Shown here piece by piece: positions 7,662 through 16,401 of a DNA stretch of 29,513 nucleotides. The position numbers and the translations under genes are program-made. Origin of the DNA: Acholeplasmataceae bacterium (GTDB lineage: Bacteria > Bacillota_I > Bacilli_A > Acholeplasmatales > Acholeplasmataceae); NCBI GenBank assembly GCA_012520715.1, contig JAAYNT010000074.1, forward strand, positions 1 through 29,513, read 5' to 3'. The notes under the pieces are model-generated. The model did not search any database. It was not told where the DNA came from and saw only the letters and a program-made list of their open reading frames with translations. Position 1 is the first letter of the stretch. Every line of letters begins with the position of its first letter.

Positions 7662-10319
7662 TTAATCAAAAATAGATTCTTTAGTTATAGTTGGTTCATC
7701 CTCTTCGTCTTCATTCTTAATTGGTTTTAATTCAACTACTTGACGGTCTTCCTCTTGATTATTAAGATCCATTTGTTTTTGTTCAAATTCTATTTCTTCA
7801 ATTTCTTCTTCTTGAGCTTCAACATGATCAACAATAGCAGTAGTAGCAATTTTATGATCAGAACGAAGTCTAATTACTTTAACTCCTTGAGTAACTCTGT
7901 TTAATTGAGAAATTTGAGAAATTGGAACTCTAATTACAACACCACGATCGGTTATTACAATTAAATCATTATCTTCAGTAACAACTCTTAGGGCGCATAA
8001 TCCACCGTTACGTTCAGTTTGATCGTATGCTAAAACACCTTTACCACCTCTTGATTGCAAGCGGTATTGACTAGCAAGTGTTCTCTTACCATAGCCGTTT
8101 TCTGTTACTATTAAGATATCTTCATTTTCATCTTCAATTAATCCGGCTCCTACTAAATATTCGCCTTCATTTAATCTCATTCCAATAACTCCTGATGTGT
8201 TACGGCCAGTAGTTCTAACATCTGTTTCTAGGAAACGAATTGCTTTTCCTCCACTTGATCCTAAAATCAATTGTTGGTTACCATCAGTTGTTTTTACTGC
8301 AAGTAACTCATCGTCTTCACGTAGTGCAATTGCGATAATACCGTTTGTTCTGATATTTTTAAATGCACTAACTGGAGTTCTTTTAACAATACCATTTTTA
8401 GTAATGAATACTAAATATTCATCTTCACGATCAAAATCTTTAATTGATGCAAAGCTTGCTAACTCTTCATCTTTATCAAAGTTTAATAAGTTAACAATTG
8501 GTAGTCCTTTAGCAGTTCTACCTAAGTCAGGAATTTCATAACCTTTAATTTTGTATACTCTACCTTTATTAGTAAAGAAGAGGTGGAAATCGTGAGTAGA
8601 AGTCATCCCCATGTGTTCAACAAAGTCATCATCGTGTACTTTAATACCTGTCATACCGACTCCGCCACGGTTTTGAATTTTATACTCATCAACAACCATT
8701 CTCTTAATATAACCTTGATTAGTAATTGTTACAATAACATCTTCAACTGGAATTAAGTCTTCGTTTTCAATACTTAAATCAGCATGTAAGTTAATAATTG
8801 ATTGTCTAGGAGTTGCAAATTTATCTTTAATTTCTTGTAATTCTTCTTTAATAATTTCAAATTTGCGGTCTTCAGATGCAATAATTTCTCTAAAGTCTTT
8901 GATTTTAGCAGTTAATTCAACATGCTCTTCCTTGATTTTTTCAATTTCAAGACCCGTCAGTCTTTGAAGTCTCATATCAAGAATAGCTCTTGCTTGAATT
9001 TCTGTTAAATCGTAAGTTTCAATTAATTTTTCTCTTGCTTCTTCACCAATTCTAGCTTCTCTAATTATTTTAATTGCGTTATCTAAATCATTTAGAGCAA
9101 TAATTAAACCTTCTAAAATATGTTGTCTTGCTTCAGCTCTTTCAAGATCAAAAAGCGTACGACGTTGAATTACTTCAACTTGATGCGCAACATAATGAAC
9201 AATCATATCTTTTAAGTTTAGAGTTTTTGGTTGCCCATCAACAAGAGCAATCATATTTAAACTATAAGATGATTGTAGTTGGGTGTATTTATATAAGTTG
9301 TTTAACATTACTTCTGGAATGATGTCTTTACGTAGTTCAACTACAACTCTCATTCCCTTGCGGTTTGACTCATCACGTAAATCAGTAATACCATCAACAA
9401 CTTTTTCTTTAACTATTTCAGCAATCTTATCAATTAATCTAGTTTTATTAACTTGATAAGGTATTTCAGTAATAATAATTGCTGATTTATTACGGTAGTG
9501 TACTATTTCAGTAGTTGCTCTTATGGCAATTCTACCATTACCTGTTTCATAACCTTGTTTTAACCCTGTCAATCCTAAGATTTGGCCTCCCGTAGGGAAA
9601 TCTGGACCTTTAATATGTTCCATTAATTCATGGATAGTTATATCGTGATTATCAATATAAGCTAGTGTTCCATCAATAACTTCGCCTAAATTGTGTGGCG
9701 GAATATCAGTTGCCATACCAACTGCAATTCCGCTTGCTCCGTTAACTAATAAGTTTGGAAATCTAGCAGGTAAGACACTTGGTTCAGTTTCTGAGTTATC
9801 ATAGTTATCAACAAAGTCAACTGTGTTTTTATCTAAATCACGAACTAATTCCATCGCAATTTTAGACATTCTAGCTTCCGTATAACGCATCGCTGCAGCA
9901 CCGTCGCCGTCAACTGATCCAAAGTTACCATGACCATCGATTAGTGGATCGCGGTAGTTAAATGGCTGCGCCATTCTAACCATAGCTTCATAAACACTAG
10001 AATCTCCGTGTGGGTGATACTTACCGATTACTTCCCCAACAATTCTAGCTGATTTTTTGTGTGGACGATCGGCATACATACCAAGATCATTCATACCATA
10101 AATAATACGACGTTGAACCGGTTTCATACCATCTCTAACATCTGGTAAGGCTCTTGAAACAATAACACTCATTGCATAGCTAAGGAATGATGTTTTCATC
10201 TCAGAAGAAATACTAATTTCTTTAATATCGCCGTGATTATGATCGTCTATTGATTCAACTTCATCTTCAAGTTCATCGATATCTTCAATATGTTCGTTTA
10301 AGTTTTTATTATCTTCCAT
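7662..10319 (-). CDS. gyrA: DNA gyrase subunit A
   Basis: Breakage-reunion subunit of DNA gyrase, acting with GyrB to introduce negative supercoils. The 885-residue protein has the winged-helix/tower core with catalytic Tyr146 (AAMRYTEAR), the quinolone-determining region YHPHGDSSVYEAMVRMAQ with unmutated Ser107 and Glu111, and a C-terminal pinwheel with a GyrA box written QSRGGKG (consensus QRRGGKG). Both ends carry unusual acidic extensions: about 25 residues more than Bacillus at the N-terminus, and a C-terminal tail of about 60 residues rich in Glu/Asp. The ATG follows AGAAAGGAAG and lies 14 bases past gyrB. Confidence 0.98.
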   Translation of the reverse strand: MEDNKNLNEHIEDIDELEDEVESIDDHNHGDIKEISISSEMKTSFLSYAMSVIVSRALPDVRDGMKPVQRRIIYGMNDLGMYADRPHKKSARIVGEVIGKYHPHGDSSVYEAMVRMAQPFNYRDPLIDGHGNFGSVDGDGAAAMRYTEARMSKIAMELVRDLDKNTVDFVDNYDNSETEPSVLPARFPNLLVNGASGIAVGMATDIPPHNLGEVIDGTLAYIDNHDITIHELMEHIKGPDFPTGGQILGLTGLKQGYETGNGRIAIRATTEIVHYRNKSAIIITEIPYQVNKTRLIDKIAEIVKEKVVDGITDLRDESNRKGMRVVVELRKDIIPEVMLNNLYKYTQLQSSYSLNMIALVDGQPKTLNLKDMIVHYVAHQVEVIQRRTLFDLERAEARQHILEGLIIALNDLDNAIKIIREARIGEEAREKLIETYDLTEIQARAILDMRLQRLTGLEIEKIKEEHVELTAKIKDFREIIASEDRKFEIIKEELQEIKDKFATPRQSIINLHADLSIENEDLIPVEDVIVTITNQGYIKRMVVDEYKIQNRGGVGMTGIKVHDDDFVEHMGMTSTHDFHLFFTNKGRVYKIKGYEIPDLGRTAKGLPIVNLLNFDKDEELASFASIKDFDREDEYLVFITKNGIVKRTPVSAFKNIRTNGIIAIALREDDELLAVKTTDGNQQLILGSSGGKAIRFLETDVRTTGRNTSGVIGMRLNEGEYLVGAGLIEDENEDILIVTENGYGKRTLASQYRLQSRGGKGVLAYDQTERNGGLCALRVVTEDNDLIVITDRGVVIRVPISQISQLNRVTQGVKVIRLRSDHKIATTAIVDHVEAQEEEIEEIEFEQKQMDLNNQEEDRQVVELKPIKNEDEEDEPTITKESIFD

Positions 10320-10333
10320 TTTAATCTTCCTTT

Positions 10334-12244
10334 CTATGCGTCAATGTTTTTAGCATAAACTGCGTTTTCTTGAATAAATTCTTTACGCGGTTCAACTTCT
10401 TCACCCATTAACATGGTAAATACATTATCAGCATCAATTGCGTCTTTAAGTGAAACTTGAAGTAGTGTTCTAGTTTCAGGGTTCATTGTTGTTTCCCATA
10501 ATTGTTCAGGGTTCATCTCTCCAAGACCTTTATATCTTTGAAGTGATGGGCGCCCGCCCATTTCTTGAAGTAATTTTTCTAACGTTTCATCATCATAAAT
10601 ATATTCTGATCTACGTCCTTGTGTCACTTTATATAGTGGAGGTTGAGCGATATAGATATAACCTAAATCGATTAACCCTTTCATATAACGGAAGAAGAAG
10701 GTTAGAAGTAGTGTTCTAATATGAGCACCGTCTACGTCAGCATCCGTCATAATAACAATCTTGTGATATCTAGCTTTGGTTGGATCAAACTCTTCACCAA
10801 TTCCAGTACCTAGTGCTTGAATTATTGAAATAATTTCGCGGTTAGATAAAATTCGATCTAAACGTGCTTTTTCTACGTTTAATACTTTCCCTCTAAGTGG
10901 TAAGATTGCTTGAAACTCTGATTCTCTACCTTGTTTAGCAGAACCACCCGCTGAGTCCCCTTCCACGATGTATAACTCAGAAATTTCTGGGTTACGACTA
11001 CGACAATCAGCAAGTTTTGATGCAAAACCTAATGACTCAAGTGGTGATTTACGACGTGTTGCTTCTCTAGCGCGTCTTGCTGCAATTCTAGCACGTGATG
11101 CAGTAACTGCTTTTTCAACAATTGCTTTTGCATCTTGTGGATTTTCAAGTAAAAATCTTTCAAATCCTTCACCAACAACTTGTGAAGCAATTTGTCTTAC
11201 TTCTGGGTTACCTAATTTAGTCTTAGTTTGTCCTTCAAATTGTGGATTTGGATGTTTTACTGAAACAATAGCGATTAATCCTTCTCTTGTGTCATCACCA
11301 ATGAATGAATCTTCTTTTTTAAGTAAATTATTTTCAATTGCATATTTGTTTAAGACTCTAGTGAGTGCCATCTTAAAGCCATCTTCATGCATTCCACCTT
11401 CGTGGGTAGTAATATTATTTACAAATGAAATAAGGTTTGTTGAATATGAATCATTATATTGAAGTGCCACTTCAATTGAGATATCATCAACAATTCTTTC
11501 AATAAATACAGGTTCTTGGTTTACTTTAACTCTATTGCCATTTAAAAAATCAATATACTCTAAAAGACCACCATCATATTGGTAGTTTTTCTCAATATCA
11601 ACATCGCCGCGACGATCAAATAAAGTAATTTTTAATCCTTTATTTAAAAACGCAAGCTGCTGAATTCTATTTCTTAAAATTTCATAATCATACTCAGTCG
11701 TTTCAACAAAAATAGTTGGATCATACTTAAATCTGATTGTTGTTCCTGTTTCATTGTTACTTCCTTCAATTTGAAGTTCACCAACTGGTTCACCAAAAGC
11801 AAAATCTTGCCTATAAGCATGACCATCACGGCGAATCATAACTTCAAATCTTTCAGATAGCGCATTAACAACCGATGCACCTACTCCGTGCAAACCGCCA
11901 GATACTTTATATGATTTACCATCAAACTTACCGCCAGCGTGAAGTGTTGTAAGAATAGTTTCTACAGCTGGACGTCCAGTTTTAGGGTGTAAGTCAACTG
12001 GAATTCCTCTACCGTTATCGGTAACTTGAATTTCGTTGCCTTTTAGTATCTCAACTATGATGTGGCTAGCATAGCCACCTAAAACTTCGTCAATTGAGTT
12101 ATCAACGATTTCCCATACTAAGTGGTGTAAGCCTCTAGATCCAGTACTACCAATGTACATACCAGGTCTTAGTCTTACGGCTTCTAGTCCCTCCAAAATC
12201 TGAATATTTTCGGCACTATAATTGTTGTTGTTTTGATTATCCAA
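10334..12244 (-). CDS. gyrB: DNA gyrase subunit B
   Basis: ATPase subunit of gyrase. The 636-residue protein shows the GHKL ATPase domain (EGLEAVRLRPGMYIGS at 18-33, EIVDNSIDE at 45-53, NGRGIPVD, GLHGVGASVVNAL), the Toprim domain (YIVEGDSAGGSAKQGR and MTDADVDGAHIRTL) and the C-terminal GyrA-contact tail with RYKGLGEMNP. It starts with TTG at 12244, preceded by GGAG; the nearby ATG at 12251 is out of frame. An Asn-rich N-terminus (NQNNNN) is specific to this protein. It follows recF by 6 bases in a yaaA-recF-gyrB-gyrA operon. Confidence 0.98.
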   Translation of the reverse strand: MDNQNNNNYSAENIQILEGLEAVRLRPGMYIGSTGSRGLHHLVWEIVDNSIDEVLGGYASHIIVEILKGNEIQVTDNGRGIPVDLHPKTGRPAVETILTTLHAGGKFDGKSYKVSGGLHGVGASVVNALSERFEVMIRRDGHAYRQDFAFGEPVGELQIEGSNNETGTTIRFKYDPTIFVETTEYDYEILRNRIQQLAFLNKGLKITLFDRRGDVDIEKNYQYDGGLLEYIDFLNGNRVKVNQEPVFIERIVDDISIEVALQYNDSYSTNLISFVNNITTHEGGMHEDGFKMALTRVLNKYAIENNLLKKEDSFIGDDTREGLIAIVSVKHPNPQFEGQTKTKLGNPEVRQIASQVVGEGFERFLLENPQDAKAIVEKAVTASRARIAARRAREATRRKSPLESLGFASKLADCRSRNPEISELYIVEGDSAGGSAKQGRESEFQAILPLRGKVLNVEKARLDRILSNREIISIIQALGTGIGEEFDPTKARYHKIVIMTDADVDGAHIRTLLLTFFFRYMKGLIDLGYIYIAQPPLYKVTQGRRSEYIYDDETLEKLLQEMGGRPSLQRYKGLGEMNPEQLWETTMNPETRTLLQVSLKDAIDADNVFTMLMGEEVEPRKEFIQENAVYAKNIDA

Positions 12245-12250
12245 GATTCA

Positions 12251-13282
12251 TCACTCCTTTATTTCAATAATTTGAATACTTTGATTTTCTTTTATTTCTT
12301 TAATGCTTGTCATTATAATTTGATTATCTTTAGGTAAATTATCTAAAAACAATTGTTGGTTTCTATTATCTAATTCACTTAATATATCATCAAGTAACAA
12401 AATTGGTTTAGTTTGTTTTAACTTAGTTATCACATGAAGAAGAGCTATTTTTACAGACATAACTATTAATCTTTGTTGACCACTCGATGCAAATACTTTT
12501 GAGTCTTTATTACCAATTGTAATAATAAAGTCATCTTTATGTGGTCCAGCTTGAGTAGTTTGATATAAGATATCTTGTTTTTGTCTTGTATCTAACCACT
12601 TTTTGAATTTATCAACACTTTGATCTGGTTGATATACTATTTTTAACTCTTGTCCATTAAAATCAAATGGATTGTTTACTAACTCTTTGTTAAGTAAGTT
12701 AATAACTTCTTCTCTTTTTTCAATAATTTTAGAACCAACTTGAAACAGTTGGTCTCCTAAAATATTTAAAAAAGTTAAATCATCATCAACATTTAAGTTT
12801 TTAAGTAGTGCATTTCTTTGTCTTAGAATTCTTCTATACTTATTTAAGCTTTGTAAGTAATCTTTATCAAGTTGCATCCACTCTAAGTCAATAAAATTGC
12901 GTTTATCAGCTGGTGTTCCTTTAATAAGATCAATATCTTCACTTGTGAACATAACGACATTAAATGAGCCGATATAATCACTTATACGACGTTTTTCAAC
13001 ACCATTAGCAATAATTCTTTTGCCGGTTTTAGAAATAACAAGCTCATTTTTAACATTATCATCAAATTTAATTACTATTTTGGTAAATGGTAGGTTTTCT
13101 TTTATTAAATCTTTTTCATTGTTAGTTCTCATTGATTTAGTAGTAGAAGCAAAATAAATAGCTTCTAAGATTGCTGTTTTACCAGAACCATTTGGACCAA
13201 CAATGTAAATTTGGTTTTTGTTAAAATCCAAATTTATCTTGTCGTGACAACGAAAGTTAGTTAATTCTAATCTTTTAATCAT
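12251..13282 (-). CDS. recF: DNA replication and repair protein RecF
   Basis: SMC-like ATPase that helps load RecA at single-strand gaps with RecO/RecR. The 343-residue protein has Walker A GPNGSGKT (29-36), the ABC-type signature in FASSGQQRLIVMSVKIA, and Walker B KPILLLDDILSELD. It is slightly shorter than B. subtilis RecF (370). The gene overlaps yaaA by 8 bases and ends in TGA seven bases before the gyrB TTG, consistent with coupled translation. Confidence 0.96.
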   Translation of the reverse strand: MIKRLELTNFRCHDKINLDFNKNQIYIVGPNGSGKTAILEAIYFASTTKSMRTNNEKDLIKENLPFTKIVIKFDDNVKNELVISKTGKRIIANGVEKRRISDYIGSFNVVMFTSEDIDLIKGTPADKRNFIDLEWMQLDKDYLQSLNKYRRILRQRNALLKNLNVDDDLTFLNILGDQLFQVGSKIIEKREEVINLLNKELVNNPFDFNGQELKIVYQPDQSVDKFKKWLDTRQKQDILYQTTQAGPHKDDFIITIGNKDSKVFASSGQQRLIVMSVKIALLHVITKLKQTKPILLLDDILSELDNRNQQLFLDNLPKDNQIIMTSIKEIKENQSIQIIEIKE

Positions 13283-13487
13283 TCGAAATAATAAATTCTA
13301 AATTTCCAATTTTAATATGATCTTTGTTGTATAACTTTTTGCCACGTCTTGATTCTAATTCGTTATTTAATAAAACTTCATTTTCCAATAAAAAATACTT
13401 AGCTTGTCCGCCAGTATCTATTAGACCTACTATTTTAAGTAATTGACTTAGTGTAATAAACTCTGTATCTATTTTAATTATTTCCAT
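13275..13487 (-). CDS. yaaA: S4-domain RNA-binding protein YaaA
   Basis: A 70-residue protein made almost entirely of an S4 RNA-binding fold, the conserved small gene between dnaN and recF in Firmicutes. It shows IDTEFITLSQLLKIVGLIDTGGQAK (from about 5) and RRGKKLY, matching B. subtilis YaaA. A role in ribosome assembly has been proposed for the family. A GTG at 13496 is possible, but the ATG at 13487 has AGGTG at ideal spacing. It is first in the yaaA-recF-gyrB-gyrA-serS run and has a good promoter upstream. In most relatives it follows dnaN directly; here three genes and a terminator intervene. Confidence 0.9.
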   Translation of the reverse strand: MEIIKIDTEFITLSQLLKIVGLIDTGGQAKYFLLENEVLLNNELESRRGKKLYNKDHIKIGNLEFIISND

Positions 13488-13511
13488 CTGTTTCACCTAT
13501 TTTATATTCAT

Positions 13512-13540
13512 ATTATATAATAATATGATAAAAATAGCAA
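13512..13540 (-). promoter_or_regulatory. Promoter of the yaaA-recF-gyrBA operon
   Basis: On the minus strand TTGCTA (13540-13535), a 17-base spacer, then TATAAT (13517-13512), about 25 bases upstream of the yaaA ATG. This is one of the best matches to a vegetative sigma-A promoter in the window. Confidence 0.75.
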
Positions 13541-13582
13541 GAATAACCCCTATTTCTTAAAAATAAGGTGATTTGTCCTTTT

Positions 13583-13620
13583 TATATAAAAAAAGCCTAA
13601 AATTAAATGTTTTTAGGCTT
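13583..13620 (-). terminator. Rho-independent terminator of the nfeD-SPFH-nuclease operon
   Basis: AAGCCTAAAA (13593-13602) pairs with TTTTAGGCTT (13611-13620) around an 8-base loop. On the minus strand the stem is followed by a run of eight T. It lies 20 bases beyond the nuclease stop codon and separates that operon from the yaaA promoter. Confidence 0.87.
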
Positions 13621-13639
13621 CTTAAATATCTTTTTTTAT

Positions 13640-14926
13640 TTAAATATATCTTAAATATTCTTTTGTAGTGTTATTTATAAAATAAGAGTTGCTTTGAATT
13701 TCCATATTTTTAATAACAATATCTAAAACAGTAATTGGTTTTTTACTATTTACACTAATTGATACGATGTGATCGTATACTCTTTCAAATAATTCAGGGT
13801 GATCAATAAATGGATTACGATTTCCTTGATGTTTGAAAATGATATCGTTACGATATATTTCAAAATCATCAACTGGATCTTCTAAATGCCAATCAAGTAG
13901 TACACTAAGTTGTCCCATCTGGGCACCACTTGGTTCATAAGTAGTACCACCTGGAGTTTCAACTAAAGATAAAATATCTTTATATCTAACTGCCATATAT
14001 AAAAGAATTCTTGCAACATCACCACGGTGAGCATCACCTGGATAATATTGATCAGTTCCAATTGTATAACCTGCCTCACCCGAACCAGCTACAAAGTATC
14101 TATTTGATCTACTAGAGTTGGTTGAACCGATAATAGCTCTTAGGTTGTGAGGATCACTACCTTGATCTCTTGAGTTATTATTAACTCTTGGAATACCAAG
14201 TCTTGAGTTTGGCCATACGTGCTCTCTTTGGAAGACGTTACCACTTCCCCAGTCAGCAGGTATTTCAGCATTATCATAAATTCCCCATAGTACAGTTTTC
14301 TTATTTTGGTTAATATCTGATTCTTCTAATATTTGTCTTACTTCACCATACGATGAGTTCTGAGAGCCGTTTCCGGCAGTTACTACACTAATCTTTTCAA
14401 ATAATTTATTAAATATTTCAAGATCACTCATCTTATAATCAATGCCTGCGTAATATCCAGCGTATGTGTAGTTATATTCGAATGTGTAAACATTTGAATC
14501 ACTATCAAAATGAATAGTAATTGATCTTTTATAAGATCTTTCAAGGTTAGGTTGTTTTGCGTAAATGTCAATTAATAAACCATCTTGAATTTTATCTTCA
14601 TACTCACTAAGATCTATTTTAGTTTCGTTAGTTTCAATTGGTTGTTCATCTTTAATTTCTATAGTATAAGTTGCGTTATCGCCAACTGATTTCCATGATA
14701 ATATACCTTCGTTAGTAATTTCAATACCTGATACACTTTTGGTAGTAGGTGCTTGTGGTTTTGGAAATAGTCTTTCTTGAATTTTATCTTTATATAAATA
14801 TGCTAGTACAATAATTACTATTAATACAACAATTGCTAAAATTATAAAAAATGTAGAATTGTTTTTTATAAATTTCTTTTGTTTTTTAGTTAGTTTTTTT
14901 GGGGTTTTCTTTTTCTTCTTAGCCAT
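13640..14926 (-). CDS. Membrane-anchored extracellular endonuclease I (EndA/NucM/Vvn family)
   Basis: Sequence-independent DNA/RNA nuclease fold with a beta-beta-alpha metal site. The 428-residue protein starts with a Lys-rich cytoplasmic stretch (3-21), then one membrane anchor (about 25-45), so the rest should face outward. Residues about 60-155 look like a beta-rich Ig/FN3-type spacer (inference). The nuclease domain has REHVWPNSRLG (234-244; His236 as general base), SDPHNLRA, HRGDVARILLYMAVRY (300-315) and LLDWHLEDPVDDFEIYRND with QGNRNPFIDHPE, all typical of endonuclease I. Its ribosome binding site is weak. Third gene of an nfeD-SPFH operon. A role in degrading external DNA for nutrients is inference from topology. 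Confidence 0.88.
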   Translation of the reverse strand: MAKKKKKTPKKLTKKQKKFIKNNSTFFIILAIVVLIVIIVLAYLYKDKIQERLFPKPQAPTTKSVSGIEITNEGILSWKSVGDNATYTIEIKDEQPIETNETKIDLSEYEDKIQDGLLIDIYAKQPNLERSYKRSITIHFDSDSNVYTFEYNYTYAGYYAGIDYKMSDLEIFNKLFEKISVVTAGNGSQNSSYGEVRQILEESDINQNKKTVLWGIYDNAEIPADWGSGNVFQREHVWPNSRLGIPRVNNNSRDQGSDPHNLRAIIGSTNSSRSNRYFVAGSGEAGYTIGTDQYYPGDAHRGDVARILLYMAVRYKDILSLVETPGGTTYEPSGAQMGQLSVLLDWHLEDPVDDFEIYRNDIIFKHQGNRNPFIDHPELFERVYDHIVSISVNSKKPITVLDIVIKNMEIQSNSYFINNTTKEYLRYI

Positions 14927-14937
14927 TTATAACAACT

Positions 14938-15852
14938 TTATTTTTTTGGTTTTTCTTTAACTATTTCACTAATTGTAGTAGCGATGCTTGCTACTGATTG
15001 TAATTCTGATGGAATAATAATTTTAGTAGATTGTCCATCAGCTACTTTAACTAGTGCTTCAAGTGATTTAATTTGTAATAATTCTGGACCTGGTTTAGAT
15101 TCATTAATAAATCTAATTCCATCAGCTTCAGCTTGTTGTTTTACTCTAATTGCTTCAGCTTCGGCTTCAGCTGCTAGAATTTTAGCTTTCTTATCCGCTT
15201 CAGCTTCTAAAATTTTAGACTCTTTATAACCTTCAGCTCTTAAAATTAGTGCTTGTTTTTCACCTTCAGCAACTAATACGGTTTCACGTTTTTCACGTTC
15301 AGCACGCATTTGTTTTTCCATTGCTTCACGAATATCTTTAGGTGGAATAATGTTTTTAAGTTCAACTCTAATTACTTTAACTCCCCAAGGATCAGTTGCA
15401 TCATCTAAAATAGTTCTCATTTTACTATTAATAAACTCTCTACTAGTTAATGCTTCGTCTAAATCAATTTCACCAATAATATTACGAAGAGTAGTAGCAG
15501 TTAAATTCTCAATTGCGTTAATTGGTCTTTCGACTCCATAAATATAATTTTTTGGATCAGTAATTTGAAAATAGATAACTGTATCAATTTGCATTGTTAC
15601 GTTATCTTTAGTAATAACTGGTTGTGGTGGAAAGTCTAAAACTTGTTCTTTTAGACTTACTATACCTGCAATATGGTTTAATATTGGTACTAAAAAGTGT
15701 ACTCCAGTGCCCCATGTTGCATGATATTTTCCTAATCTTTCGACTACAAATGATTCAGCTTGTCTAACTATTTTAATTGATGCGATTAACACAATTAAAA
15801 TAAATAGAAGTATTGCTGCAAAAACTATTAATACGATATATTGTGCTGGCAT
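14938..15852 (-). CDS. SPFH/band-7 (stomatin-like) membrane protein, QmcA/HflC-like
   Basis: Membrane-bound scaffold of the SPFH superfamily that forms oligomeric cages or microdomains. The 304-residue protein has one N-terminal membrane segment (about 5-27), a band-7 domain with VVERLGKYHATWGTGVHFLVP (start about 36) and GVKVIRVELKNIIPP, and a long Ala/Glu/Lys coiled-coil (about 180-245). The C-terminus is short and Lys-rich. It starts one base after the nfeD stop codon, with GAGGAG inside the end of nfeD. SPFH genes paired with NfeD are a standard arrangement; the nuclease as third member is less usual. Confidence 0.93.
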   Translation of the reverse strand: MPAQYIVLIVFAAILLFILIVLIASIKIVRQAESFVVERLGKYHATWGTGVHFLVPILNHIAGIVSLKEQVLDFPPQPVITKDNVTMQIDTVIYFQITDPKNYIYGVERPINAIENLTATTLRNIIGEIDLDEALTSREFINSKMRTILDDATDPWGVKVIRVELKNIIPPKDIREAMEKQMRAEREKRETVLVAEGEKQALILRAEGYKESKILEAEADKKAKILAAEAEAEAIRVKQQAEADGIRFINESKPGPELLQIKSLEALVKVADGQSTKIIIPSELQSVASIATTISEIVKEKPKK

Positions 15853-15853
15853 A

Positions 15854-16288
15854 TTATTTCTCCTCTACTTTTAATTTATTTCCTTCAACTTCAATTACTT
15901 GAACTTTAGTACCTAATTTGAATTTTTCTTCATTAATTATCTCCCAGTTTGCTCCTTTTATTTCAACATATTGTCTTTCTGGTTCAATTTCTAATTCAAC
16001 TATCCTACCTTGTTCACCAACTAGTGAATTTACGTCTTTTTTAGCCATCTCTTTTTTCAAGAATTTATCGTAAAGTGGCTTAGTAATAGCAAGAGCCACT
16101 AATGATACTCCTACAAATACTACAATTTGAATCCATAATTCAACATTAAAAATAGCAAGTATTAGTGAAACAAGAGCTCCTAATGTAAACCAAATTGAAA
16201 CTACTTGTGGTCCTGCCAGTTCAATAATGATAGTTCCTACAATTACAATTGACCATACTACAATTGCCATAATTTGTAATGTTTCCAT
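15854..16288 (-). CDS. NfeD-family membrane protein
   Basis: The 144-residue protein has hydrophobic segments at about 5-27 and 30-70 and a C-terminal OB-fold-like domain (about 85-142; LVGEQGRIVELEIEPERQYVEIKGANWEI split by a turn). This short NfeD form normally partners an SPFH protein, which follows here with one base between the genes. The ATG has GAGGTGA upstream and an extended -10 promoter, so it starts an operon nfeD-SPFH-nuclease. Biochemical function of short NfeD proteins is not well established. Confidence 0.9.
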   Translation of the reverse strand: METLQIMAIVVWSIVIVGTIIIELAGPQVVSIWFTLGALVSLILAIFNVELWIQIVVFVGVSLVALAITKPLYDKFLKKEMAKKDVNSLVGEQGRIVELEIEPERQYVEIKGANWEIINEEKFKLGTKVQVIEVEGNKLKVEEK

Positions 16289-16306
16289 AAAATCACCTCT
16301 TTCAGA

Positions 16307-16333
16307 TACTATTATTATACCATATTAATAGTA
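16307..16333 (-). promoter_or_regulatory. Promoter of nfeD with flanking inverted repeat
   Basis: The minus strand reads TGGTATAAT (16322-16314), an extended -10. It is flanked by a perfect 8-bp inverted repeat, TACTATTA and TAATAGTA (16307-16314 and 16326-16333), which could be an operator, though in such AT-rich DNA chance is possible. Confidence 0.5.
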
Positions 16334-16350
16334 TAAGATTTTATGTTTTA

Positions 16351-16380
16351 AATAAAAACCGCTTCATTTTAGAAGCGGTA
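16351..16380 (-). terminator. Rho-independent terminator after dnaN
   Basis: ACCGCTTC (16358-16365) pairs with GAAGCGGT (16372-16379) around a 6-base loop; on the minus strand it continues as TTTTTATTT. It separates dnaN from the nfeD promoter. Confidence 0.86.
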
Positions 16381-16401
16381 ATAATTAAAATTTAATAGTT
16401 T

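Noticed and set aside
10968..11462. Open reading frame of 164 codons on the plus strand inside gyrB
   Set aside because: It is antisense to conserved gyrB codons, with no ribosome binding site or recognisable product; other plus-strand frames inside gyrA are the same.
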